From: an uncultured Clostridia bacterium
GTDB lineage: Bacteria; Bacillota; Clostridia; Christensenellales; Aristaeellaceae
NCBI GenBank assembly: GCA_934630975.1
Contig: CAKTXH010000128.1
Location: 1-5,580, forward strand
Length of the DNA stretch: 5,580 nucleotides
Reading direction: 5' to 3'
Notes under the pieces: model-generated
What the model was told of the DNA's origin: nothing
Databases searched by the model: none
The model's input: only the letters and a program-made list of their open reading frames with translations
Program-made: the position numbers and the translations under genes
Part shown: piece after piece, positions 1 to 5,573 of the stretch
Layout: every line of letters starts with the position of its first letter
How positions within the stretch are numbered: the stretch's first letter is position 1

Positions 1-21
1 AAAACGGATCGGAGCAAATGA
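1..21 (+). CDS. Possible 3' end of an upstream gene (partial)
   Basis: Reading from base 1 gives six sense codons (K-T-D-R-S-K) and then TGA at 19-21, only 3 nt before the nusB ATG. This spacing matches the close packing of the rest of the operon, so an upstream gene may end here. In related Bacillota an Asp23/Gls24-family or a small membrane protein gene often sits before nusB. The fragment is too short to assign, and the other two forward frames are also open at the left edge, so this is only a possibility. Confidence 0.3.
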   Translation, partial: KTDRSK

Positions 22-24
22 AGA

Positions 25-429
25 ATGGCACGTCCAATAGCGCGTGAAGCTGCGATGCAGCTCGTATTTGAACAACTCTTTGGCGGGGATGCGACGGCTC
101 AAACCCTCGTTGACCTGATTGACTACAACCCGAGCGAGAAGGACAGCACTTATATCGACACCGTGGTTTCCGGCGTTAAGGAGCATGCCGAGGAGCTGGA
201 CGGCGAAATCGCGGCCTGCCTGCGCGGCTGGACGCTGGCGCGTCTATCCCGCGTGGATCTGGCGATTATGCGCCTTGCCGTGTACGAAATGCAGTACACC
301 GGGCTGCCGGCGGCGGTGGCGATTAACGAGGCGGTTGAGTTGACGCGCAAGTATTCCGGGGAGGAATCCTGCCCGTTCGTCAACGGTGTGCTGGGCACCA
401 TCAGCAGAAAGCTGGCGGCGCAGGCATGA
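25..429 (+). CDS. nusB: Transcription antitermination factor NusB
   Basis: NusB is a cytoplasmic all-helical RNA-binding protein. With NusE (ribosomal protein S10) it binds boxA RNA and supports antitermination, chiefly on rRNA operons. The 134-residue length is normal for the family. The N-terminal helix has the A-R-E-A-A-M-Q-L-V-F pattern (residues 6-15) that replaces the usual R-x-x-A-R-E-x-A-L-Q. The middle carries W69, R73 and the V-D-L-A-I-M-R-L-A-V-Y-E-M block (77-89). The C-terminal signature I-N-E-A-V-E-L (100-106) continues to the F-V-N-G-V-L block (118-123) and is nearly canonical. A GGAG at 11-14 lies 10 nt before the ATG. The stop overlaps the next start as ATGA (426-429), so the following gene is probably translationally coupled. 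The N-terminus is less arginine-rich than in many NusB proteins. The identification is secure. Confidence 0.96.
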   Translation: MARPIAREAAMQLVFEQLFGGDATAQTLVDLIDYNPSEKDSTYIDTVVSGVKEHAEELDGEIAACLRGWTLARLSRVDLAIMRLAVYEMQYTGLPAAVAINEAVELTRKYSGEESCPFVNGVLGTISRKLAAQA

Positions 430-1382
430 GAGCTGTTCTGGGCATTGATACAAGCTGCTACACGACATCCTGCGCGCTGGTGACGCCGGAGGGCGAGATT
501 CTGTCTTCGTCCAGGCGGCTGTTGGCGGTGGAGGATGGCGCGCGTGGGCTTATGCAGTCGCAGGGCCTGTTTCAGCATGTCAAAAACCTGCCGCAGATGG
601 TTCAAAATGTGATGGCCGACGTGCCGGACGCGAAGATTTGCGCCGTGTGCGCAAGCACCCGTCCGCGCCCGGCGGAGGATTCGTATATGCCCGTGTTCCG
701 CGCGGGCGAAAGTCAGGCACGCGCAGCAGCTGCATTGCTGCGCGTGCCTTTTTATCCTGCCAGCCATCAGGAAGGCCATGTGCGCGCGGCGATGGTGGAC
801 GCTGGCATCGACGAGGCGAAGCCGTTTCTGGCGCTTCATCTATCTGGCGGCACGACGGAAATTCTGCTCGTCGAGGCGGGAAAGCTGACGCTGCTGGGCG
901 GCAGTCTGGATCTTCACGCCGGGCAGCTTGTGGATCGAACCGGCGTCAGGCTGCATATGCCGTTTCCGGCCGGGCCGTCACTTGAAAAACTGGCGATGCA
1001 GGGCAAGGCACAAGGGCTGATCGGCGTATCCATCAAGGGTGTTAGCTGCAACATGGCGGGCGCGGAAAACAAGGTGACCCGCTGGATTGAAAGCGGCGAT
1101 ATGCCGAAAGAGCAGATTGCCGCCGAGGTTTTTGATTTCCTTTGCCGAAGCATCCTCCGCATGATCGCCGCTGCGGGCGAACAGACGGGAGCCGGGCAGG
1201 CGCTGCTTGCAGGCGGCGTCGCATCCTCGACGCTGCTCAAGGGCATGCTGCTGGAACGGGCGAAAAAGACGAGACTGGGCTGTAAGCTTTGCTTCGCGAG
1301 GCCGGAACTTTCCGGCGACAACGCGGTGGGCGTTGCGCTGCTGGGCGCGAAAGCCTATCAGGCGGAGCATCAAACCGATTGA
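426..1382 (+). CDS. TsaD/Kae1-family (peptidase M22-like) paralogue
   Basis: The product is a 318-residue ASKHA-fold protein of the TsaD/Kae1/YgjD family, whose main member makes the tRNA N6-threonylcarbamoyladenosine modification with TsaB and TsaE. The family is visible from the N-terminal phosphate loop G-I-D-T-S-C (6-11), the metal-site motif H-Q-E-G-H (H114, H118), the S-G-G-T loop (140-143), the D-L-H-A-G segment (162-166), an A-G-G-V-A nucleotide loop (262-266) and the C-terminal metal aspartate context G-D-N-A (297-300). Several TsaD hallmarks are altered. The S-G-G-H loop reads S-G-G-T, the F-S-G-L-K-T block is replaced by S-I-K-G-V-S-C-N (202-209), and the E-L-A-S-R-x-H region is Q-S-Q-G-L-F-Q-H (44-51). 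It is also slightly shorter than TsaD. I infer a clostridial paralogue, often annotated as O-sialoglycoprotein endopeptidase, and not the housekeeping TsaD. Its substrate is unknown. Its ATG overlaps the nusB stop and there is only a weak AGG just upstream. Confidence 0.88.
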   Translation: MRAVLGIDTSCYTTSCALVTPEGEILSSSRRLLAVEDGARGLMQSQGLFQHVKNLPQMVQNVMADVPDAKICAVCASTRPRPAEDSYMPVFRAGESQARAAAALLRVPFYPASHQEGHVRAAMVDAGIDEAKPFLALHLSGGTTEILLVEAGKLTLLGGSLDLHAGQLVDRTGVRLHMPFPAGPSLEKLAMQGKAQGLIGVSIKGVSCNMAGAENKVTRWIESGDMPKEQIAAEVFDFLCRSILRMIAAAGEQTGAGQALLAGGVASSTLLKGMLLERAKKTRLGCKLCFARPELSGDNAVGVALLGAKAYQAEHQTD

Positions 1383-1430
1383 ATCGAATGAAGAGAAGAA
1401 AGAATCCTGAAATTCTGCGGAAAACAACAG

Positions 1431-1436
1431 AGGAGG
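1431..1436 (+). promoter_or_regulatory. Strong RBS of folD
   Basis: AGGAGG lies 7 nt before ATG 1444 and 13 nt before the in-frame ATG 1450, so it favours the first start. It sits in the only real gap (61 nt) between genes in the nusB-ispA run. An A/T-rich 5-bp inverted repeat (AGAAT 1401-1405 with ATTCT 1412-1416) lies upstream. It has no following T-run and does not look like a terminator. Confidence 0.8.
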
Positions 1437-1443
1437 GATTTGG

Positions 1444-2292
1444 ATGGCGATGACGTGGATTGACGGCCGAGAGGTCGCAAAAAAATGGAAGGGAAACGCC
1501 GCGCAGCGCGCGCAGGCGTTGACGGAGAAGGGTATTACGCCGCACCTTGCGGTTGTGGTAGCGGGCGAAAACCCGGCCAGCCAAGTTTATGTGCGCAACA
1601 AAGAAAACGCCTGCCTGCGCGCGGGAATCCGCTCGACGATTGTACGTCTGCCGGAAAGCTGCTCGCAGGAGGAGCTGGAAAGCGCGGTGGCCGCGCTCAA
1701 TGCAGACCCGGGCGTGCACGGAATTTTGGTGCAGCTGCCGCTGCCGAAAGGGCTGGACGAAACGCGGGTTCTGGCGTTGATTGATCCCAACAAGGATGTG
1801 GACGGTTTTCACGCCATGAATACGGGCAGACTGATGAACGGTCAACCCGGCTTTGTGCCCTGCACGCCGCTGGGCGTGATGAAGCTGCTGGAAGCTTATG
1901 AGATTCCCACGCGCGGCAGGCATGCGGTGATCATCGGACGGAGCAACATTGTAGGCAAGCCGATGGCCATGCTGCTGCTGGCAGCGGATGCAACGGTGAC
2001 CATCTGCCACTCCAAGACGGAGAATCTGGCGGAAATCACGCGTCAGGCCGATATCCTCGTTGCGGCGGTCGGCAGGCCGAATTTTGTGACCGGCGACATG
2101 ATCAAACCCGGCGCAGCGGTGATCGACGTGGGCATTAACCGCGTGGATGGCGCGCTGGTGGGCGACGTAAACGCGGAGGAAGCGGCGCAGAAAGCCGCCT
2201 ACCTCACGCCTGTTCCCGGCGGCGTTGGGCAGATGACGATTGCCATGCTGCTTTCCAACACGCTGGACGCGGCGGAACGCTATGGCCGCTAA
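1444..2292 (+). CDS. folD: Methylenetetrahydrofolate dehydrogenase/cyclohydrolase FolD
   Basis: FolD is a cytoplasmic bifunctional enzyme. It oxidises 5,10-methylene-THF to 5,10-methenyl-THF with NAD(P)+ and hydrolyses that to 10-formyl-THF, supplying one-carbon units for purines and formyl-Met-tRNA. The 282-residue protein has full family length. The catalytic Y-V-R-N-K (Y49, K53) is present, as are the substrate motif Q-L-P-L-P (97-101), K-D-V-D-G-F-H (117-123) with D120, the Rossmann-domain motif G-R-S-N-I-V-G-K-P (165-173), C-H-S-K-T (188-192) and the C-terminal P-V-P-G-G-V-G-Q-M-T (256-265). All key residues are intact, so the enzyme should be active. ATG 1444 is chosen over ATG 1450 because of the AGGAGG spacing. 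The 3' end overlaps xseA by 11 nt, and a folD-xseA pairing is common in Bacillota. Confidence 0.97.
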   Translation: MAMTWIDGREVAKKWKGNAAQRAQALTEKGITPHLAVVVAGENPASQVYVRNKENACLRAGIRSTIVRLPESCSQEELESAVAALNADPGVHGILVQLPLPKGLDETRVLALIDPNKDVDGFHAMNTGRLMNGQPGFVPCTPLGVMKLLEAYEIPTRGRHAVIIGRSNIVGKPMAMLLLAADATVTICHSKTENLAEITRQADILVAAVGRPNFVTGDMIKPGAAVIDVGINRVDGALVGDVNAEEAAQKAAYLTPVPGGVGQMTIAMLLSNTLDAAERYGR

Positions 2293-3508
2293 GCTCGAAT
2301 TGACCGTCTCCCAGCTTAACGAATATGTGCGCAGGATGTTCCAGATGGATCCGATGCTGCGCGCCATCGAGCTGAAAGGCGAAATCAGCAATCTGAAATT
2401 CCATCAATCCGGCGCGCTGTTTTTTACGATGAAGGACGAAGCTGCCGCGATTTCCTGTGTGATGTACGCCAGCGACGTGGCCGGCTTGCAAGCGACGCCG
2501 TTTGAAGGCATGCGCGCGCTGGCGGGCGGAAGCGTGGCGCTGTATGCGCGGGGCGGGCAGTACCAGTTTGTCGTGAAACAGCTGCATGCGCAGGGTGTGG
2601 GCGTGTTATACGAGCGGCTGCAAAGGCTCAAGGAAAAGCTGGGGCGCGAGGGGCTGTTTGAGCCGGAAAGAAAACGCGCCCTGCCGCCGTACCCCGATAC
2701 GGTCGGCGTGGTTTCTTCGCCGACGGGCGCGGTGATTCACGATATTTTGAACGTATCGCTGCGGCGCAACCCGGATGCGCATATTCTGCTTTGCCCGGTT
2801 CGCGTACAGGGTGTCGGCGCGGATGAGGAGGTTGCGGCGGCCATTCGGAGGCTCGAGCGGCTGGAACATGTCAGCGTAATCATCGTGGCGCGCGGCGGCG
2901 GCTCAATGGAAGACCTGTGGACGTTCAACGAGGAAAGCGTTGTCCGCGCGGTGGCCATGTGCAAAAAGCCGATTGTTTCCGCAGTCGGGCATGAAACCGA
3001 TGTGACGCTCTGCGATTTGGCGGCGGATCTGCGCGCGCCGACGCCTTCCGCGGCGGCGGAGTGCGTGACGCCGATTCGAGATGATCTCGTCGCTTCAATT
3101 GAGGCGATTCGGCTGAGCATGAGAGAAAGTGCGGAAGCCTGCGTTGAGGCGCAGGAAAGCGCGCTTCGCCTTGCACAGGCGAAGTTAAACGCCAATCGCC
3201 CGGATATTCGGCTGAAGCGGCAGGCGGAACTGCTGGAACAGCGGAAGCAGGCGCTTTTCCGCGCGATGCGGGAGCAGATGACGAAGCGGCAAGGCGCGCT
3301 GGACGCACAGCAATCGGCGCTTGAGCTGCTCAGCCCATACGCCGCGTTGAAACGCGGATATGCCATCGTGCAGAAAGACGCGCGCACGATAACGAAGGCC
3401 GCGCTTTTGCAGGCGGGCGAAACCATTTCGGTTCGCTTTGCGGATGGCGTAATTCGCGCGAAAGTATGGAGCGAGGAGGATGAGCATGGCCAGAAAGCAG
3501 ACGTTTGA
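2282..3508 (+). CDS. xseA: Exodeoxyribonuclease VII large subunit
   Basis: This is the catalytic large subunit of exonuclease VII, which with several XseB subunits degrades single-stranded DNA from both ends to short oligonucleotides in DNA repair. From the start at 2282 the protein is 408 residues, within the family range. An N-terminal OB fold carries G-E-I-S-N (33-37) and the F-F-T-M-K-D segment (47-52). The catalytic domain shows S-S-P-T-G-A-V-I-H-D (145-154), R-G-G-G-S-M-E-D-L-W (204-213), A-V-G-H-E-T-D (234-240) and R-A-P-T-P-S-A-A-A-E (251-260). A long helical, Q/E/R-rich segment (about 265-345) fits the coiled-coil arm that binds XseB. The conserved L-S-P-Y-A-A-L-x-R-G-Y (350-360) lies near the C-terminus. 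An in-frame upstream ATG at 2240 would add 14 arginine- and cysteine-containing residues that do not match the family, so 2282 is preferred. The start overlaps the end of folD and has only a weak purine run before it, suggesting coupled translation. Confidence 0.97.
   Translation: MAAKLELTVSQLNEYVRRMFQMDPMLRAIELKGEISNLKFHQSGALFFTMKDEAAAISCVMYASDVAGLQATPFEGMRALAGGSVALYARGGQYQFVVKQLHAQGVGVLYERLQRLKEKLGREGLFEPERKRALPPYPDTVGVVSSPTGAVIHDILNVSLRRNPDAHILLCPVRVQGVGADEEVAAAIRRLERLEHVSVIIVARGGGSMEDLWTFNEESVVRAVAMCKKPIVSAVGHETDVTLCDLAADLRAPTPSAAAECVTPIRDDLVASIEAIRLSMRESAEACVEAQESALRLAQAKLNANRPDIRLKRQAELLEQRKQALFRAMREQMTKRQGALDAQQSALELLSPYAALKRGYAIVQKDARTITKAALLQAGETISVRFADGVIRAKVWSEEDEHGQKADV
3473..3479 (+). 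promoter_or_regulatory. RBS deciding the xseB start
   Basis: GAGGAGG abuts an ATG at 3480 with no spacer but lies 6 nt before the in-frame ATG at 3486. Normal Shine-Dalgarno geometry therefore supports the start at 3486. The site lies inside the last codons of xseA. Confidence 0.8.
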
Positions 3509-3719
3509 AGCGGGCATGAGCGAGCTGGAAGCGCTGACCGAGCGGCTTGCGGAGGGCGACATGACGCTCGACGAGACGATGAAGACCTACGAAAAAGGCG
3601 TGGCGCTTGCCGCGCAGCTCAAACAACAGCTTGCGGATTGCCGCAAACGCGTGGAACAGATTGACCCGGACACGGCGGAGATCACGCCGTTTGAGGAGAA
3701 AAATCATGGAATATCGTGA
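3486..3719 (+). CDS. xseB: Exodeoxyribonuclease VII small subunit
   Basis: XseB is the small helical-hairpin subunit that binds the XseA coiled-coil arm and is needed for stable exonuclease VII. The 77-residue product has typical length. The family pattern is clear: F-E-x-x-M-S-E-L-E-A-L (7-17), then L-A-E-G-D-M-T-L-D-E-T-M (21-32), then Y-E-K-G-V-A-L-A (35-42) and a second amphipathic helix with L-K-Q-Q-L-x-x-C-R-K-R-V-E (45-57). The start at 3486 is chosen for RBS spacing, leaving a 23-nt overlap with xseA. Such an overlap fits coupled synthesis of two subunits of one enzyme. The C-terminal tail overlaps the ispA start by 14 nt. Confidence 0.95.
   Translation: MARKQTFEAGMSELEALTERLAEGDMTLDETMKTYEKGVALAAQLKQQLADCRKRVEQIDPDTAEITPFEEKNHGIS
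3693..3698 (+). promoter_or_regulatory. RBS deciding the ispA start
   Basis: GAGGAG lies 7 nt before ATG 3706, inside the end of xseB. It fixes the ispA start there. An in-frame upstream ATG at 3607 would add 33 arginine-rich residues, read in the frame offset from xseB, that do not fit the family. Confidence 0.8.
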
Positions 3720-4617
3720 GCAATATCAGCGCTATGTCGCGATGGTGGAAGAGACGATCGAGCAGATTCTGCCGCAGACCGAGGAAGAATGTCCGAGCGA
3801 AACGCGCATCCCCAAGCGCCTGTGCGAGGCGATGCGTTACAGCCTGCTGGCCGGAGGAAAGCGCGTCCGCCCGGTGCTGCTGCTGGCGACGTGCGAAATG
3901 CTGGGCGGCGACGTGGAACAGGCGCGCGTACCGGCTGCCGCGCTGGAAATGATTCATACGTATTCACTGATTCACGACGATCTGCCCGGCATGGACAACG
4001 ACGATTATCGGCGCGGAAGATTGACCAATCACAAAGTTTTTGGCGAAGGCTTTGCAATTTTGGCCGGAGATGGATTGCTTAATTATGCGTATGAGTGTAT
4101 ACTAAACAATGCGCTGGCCTGCGGCGAAAATCTGGAAGGGCATATCCGCGCGGCGCAGGAGATCGCGCGGCGCGCGGGCGTGAGCGGCATGGTGGCCGGG
4201 CAGAGCATTGATTTGCTCAGCGAGCACCACGAGCCGAACGAGGCGACGCTGCGGTATATCCACACGCATAAAACGGCCGATCTGCTGACGGCGCCGCTGC
4301 TGGCCGCCGCCTATATCGCGGGCGCGGACGAGAAGGAGATTTCCGCACTGGCGACATTCGGATTCTGCGTCGGGCTGGCGTTCCAAATCGACGATGATTT
4401 GCTGGACGTGATCGGCGACTCGAAGGATATGGGCAAACAGACCGGCATGGACGAGCAGCGCGGCAAGATGACCTGGCCGGGGCTGGTCGGCGTGGAGGCC
4501 GCGCAGAAAAAATCCCGCGAGCTGTGGACGCGGGCGGAAGAAGCGCTCGAAGGCTTCGGCGATTCGGCGTGGTTCCTGCGAGCGTTTGCCGAAGCGCTGG
4601 CCAAGAGAAAGAAGTAA
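3706..4617 (+). CDS. ispA: Farnesyl diphosphate synthase (short-chain prenyltransferase)
   Basis: This cytoplasmic trans-prenyltransferase condenses isopentenyl diphosphate with dimethylallyl and geranyl diphosphate to give farnesyl diphosphate, the precursor of undecaprenyl and other isoprenoid lipids. The 303-residue protein shows the substrate motif G-G-K-R-V-R-P (50-56), the first aspartate-rich motif D-D-L-P-G-M-D (91-97), a G-M-V-A-G-Q-S-I-D segment (161-169), the K-T pair (189-190), and the second aspartate-rich motif D-D-L-L-D (230-234). It also has the conserved C-terminal block around D-E-Q-R-G-K (249-254). Tyr86 and Ser87, five and four residues before the first motif (Y-S-L-I-H-D-D), match the bacterial C15 pattern. 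A farnesyl product is inferred over geranylgeranyl. In related operons dxs follows nearby. Here a DUF212 gene follows after 20 nt. Confidence 0.96.
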   Translation: MEYREQYQRYVAMVEETIEQILPQTEEECPSETRIPKRLCEAMRYSLLAGGKRVRPVLLLATCEMLGGDVEQARVPAAALEMIHTYSLIHDDLPGMDNDDYRRGRLTNHKVFGEGFAILAGDGLLNYAYECILNNALACGENLEGHIRAAQEIARRAGVSGMVAGQSIDLLSEHHEPNEATLRYIHTHKTADLLTAPLLAAAYIAGADEKEISALATFGFCVGLAFQIDDDLLDVIGDSKDMGKQTGMDEQRGKMTWPGLVGVEAAQKKSRELWTRAEEALEGFGDSAWFLRAFAEALAKRKK

Positions 4618-4624
4618 AAGAAAC

Positions 4625-4632
4625 AGGGGGAG
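4625..4632 (+). promoter_or_regulatory. RBS supporting a GTG start of the DUF212 gene
   Basis: AGGGGGAG lies 5 nt before GTG 4638 in the ispA-DUF212 gap. It supports the GTG as start, and the alternative in-frame ATG at 4524 lies deep inside ispA and would add 38 unrelated residues. Confidence 0.75.
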
Positions 4633-4637
4633 CAACC

Positions 4638-5087
4638 GTGTGGTCTATTTTACTGAATATTATCAATAACCGCGTCATTCAGGCGGCGGCGCTGGCCTGG
4701 GCGATTGCGCAGGCGATTAAAGTGCTGCTGACGCTTGCTATCAGCAGGAGGTTTGACCACACGCGTGTGCTCGGCTCCGGCGGCATGCCGTCTTCACATT
4801 CGTCGATGGCCTGCGCGATGCTGATGGTGATCGGCCTTCGCGAGGGTTTCTCCTCATCCGTCTTTGCGCTGGCGTTCTGTTTTGCGGGCGTGACGATGTA
4901 TGACGCGGCGGGTGTGCGCCGCTCGGCGGGCAGAAACGCCGCGGTGATCAACCATATCGTCGAGGGTTTGTCGGGCAAGGGCTTTAACTTTGACGACGAG
5001 CATCTTAAAGAGCTGGTCGGTCATACGCCCGTTCAGGTGCTGGCGGGCGCGCTGCTGGGGATTCTGGTCGGCGTTTTGATGGCGTAA
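4638..5087 (+). CDS. oapA: DUF212/divergent PAP2 family membrane protein, likely OapA
   Basis: The product is a 149-residue integral membrane protein of the DUF212 (divergent PAP2, COG1963, YuiD-like) family. Signature blocks are G-G-M-P-S-S-H-S (48-55), Y-D-A-A-G-V-R-R-S-A-G (88-98) and E-L-V-G-H-T-P-V-Q-V (125-134). Hydrophobic segments lie near 14-34, 56-68, 73-88 and 131-149, with a polar loop at about 92-128 containing basic residues. P-S-S-H resembles the PAP2 phosphatase motif, but the complete PAP2 catalytic set is not evident. In species with OLE RNA, a protein of this type encoded next to the RNA gene (OapA) binds the RNA and holds it at the membrane. The gene lies between ispA and the OLE-like RNA, which makes the OapA role likely. 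The family call is firm. The OapA role is inferred from position, and a YuiD-type paralogue of unknown function is the alternative. GTG is used as start. Confidence 0.82.
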   Translation: MWSILLNIINNRVIQAAALAWAIAQAIKVLLTLAISRRFDHTRVLGSGGMPSSHSSMACAMLMVIGLREGFSSSVFALAFCFAGVTMYDAAGVRRSAGRNAAVINHIVEGLSGKGFNFDDEHLKELVGHTPVQVLAGALLGILVGVLMA

Positions 5088-5124
5088 AGAAGCTGACCCG
5101 CGCCTTGGAGCGTCGGAAAGACGA

Positions 5125-5153
5125 TTGAAAAAAGGAAAAAACCGTGCTATAAT
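5125..5153 (+). promoter_or_regulatory. Sigma-A promoter for the structured RNA
   Basis: TTGAAA (5125-5130) and a perfect TATAAT (5148-5153) are separated by exactly 17 nt. A TG at 5145-5146 gives an extended -10 (TGcTATAAT). The predicted start point is about 5159-5161. The promoter lies 37 nt after the DUF212 stop. No intrinsic terminator precedes it: the only small hairpin (CGTC 5111-5114 with GACG 5120-5123) has no T-run. The RNA can therefore be made both from this promoter and by readthrough of the operon. No operator is obvious. Confidence 0.88.
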
Positions 5154-5242
5154 AGAGCGCAGGTGGTGCAGTATTCTAGTCAGCAAAGTTCTCTCTGAAG
5201 ACGGGGCTAAAAATCCGTTAAAGGGCATATCGATGAAGTTTC

Positions 5243-5282
5243 TGGCGCTGGCTGCTGACGCCCAGTCGGGGGTTGGCGCTGG
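5243..5282 (+). repeat. Direct repeat TGGCGCTGG flanking a shared pairing partner
   Basis: TGGCGCTGG occurs at 5243-5251 and again at 5274-5282. The intervening CGCCCAG (5259-5265) can pair with either copy: with CTGGCG at 5242-5247 through one bulged C, or with GGCG at 5275-5278. The two pairings exclude each other, so this part of the RNA may fold in two ways, or one copy may serve a tertiary role. Confidence 0.6.
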
Positions 5283-5343
5283 AAGTAAGAACTATGGGCG
5301 GCCGTCAATGGCATGGCGGAGCTCGACCCATTTTTCGTGGAGG

Positions 5344-5363
5344 CATGACGGCTTTGCGTCATG
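5344..5363 (+). other. Perfect 7-bp hairpin in the structured RNA
   Basis: CATGACG (5344-5350) pairs without mismatch with CGTCATG (5357-5363) around a 6-nt loop, GCTTTG. It is followed by AAAACC and not by a T-run, so it is an internal helix and not a terminator. It is the longest uninterrupted local helix I found in the RNA. Confidence 0.8.
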
Positions 5364-5413
5364 AAAACCTGCATGGTGGTACAAAAGCTGCCTGCAGTGT
5401 AGCCTGCCTTGAG

Positions 5414-5439
5414 CGGTTGTGGTGGATCACGGAACAACG
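5414..5439 (+). other. Two-tier hairpin in the structured RNA
   Basis: GTTGT (5416-5420) pairs with ACAAC (5434-5438). Inside it GTG (5422-5424) pairs with CAC (5428-5430) across a GAT loop, leaving a purine-rich internal loop on the 3' side. C5414 can extend the outer stem to G5439 past a bulged G. A second hairpin, GTGA 5444-5447 with TCAC 5456-5459, follows at once. Confidence 0.65.
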
Positions 5440-5504
5440 CACGGTGACCAAAGGCTCACGGAAGCCGCCGCGATCGCTGTGTGAAACCACGACTGCAAAA
5501 GAGG

Positions 5505-5573
5505 CTAGGAAAGAACCGAGGCTGCCGAGGAAAGCTCCTAGACTGTCGATCAGGATATAACAGAGATTACAGT
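5505..5573 (+). other. Adjacent helices at the right end of the window
   Basis: CTAGGA (5505-5510) pairs with TCCTAG (5536-5541), six perfect pairs enclosing 25 nt. Directly next to it ACTGT (5542-5546) pairs with ACAGT (5569-5573), so the two helices could stack coaxially. The first loop holds CCGAGG twice, at 5516-5521 and 5525-5530. The second loop holds the sequence GGATATAACAG, which is left unpaired. Confidence 0.65.

Noticed and set aside
1237..2391. Long reverse-strand open frame (384 codons) antisense to the TsaD-like gene end and folD
   Set aside because: It is histidine- and arginine-rich, has no recognisable motif, and lies opposite folD with all its catalytic motifs intact. It is a by-product of GC-rich codon use.
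2737..3426. Reverse-strand open frame of 229 codons opposite xseA
   Set aside because: It is serine- and alanine-rich low-complexity translation with no domain, fully inside the well supported xseA.
5111..5123. CGTC/GACG hairpin as a terminator after the DUF212 gene
   Set aside because: Only 4 bp, and it is followed by an A-rich segment containing the -35 box, with no T-run.
5125..5364. Forward open frame of 79 codons across the promoter and RNA
   Set aside because: It would begin at the TTG of the -35 box, upstream of the predicted transcription start, has no ribosome binding site, and its product resembles nothing. The structured RNA explains the region better.
5470..5477. GCGATCGC 8-nt palindrome
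   Set aside because: A single short palindrome is expected by chance in GC-rich DNA. No second copy or associated site was seen.
5527..5534. GAGGAAAG, reminiscent of the conserved 5' core of RNase P RNA
   Set aside because: The flanking sequence does not continue as the RNase P core, it lies about 370 nt after the promoter and not near the 5' end, and the matching 3' core is not seen.
5273..5560. Forward open frame of 95 codons in the RNA
   Set aside because: TTG start inside a pairing region, no ribosome binding site, and an Arg/Lys/Thr-rich product without motif. It runs through several clear RNA hairpins.
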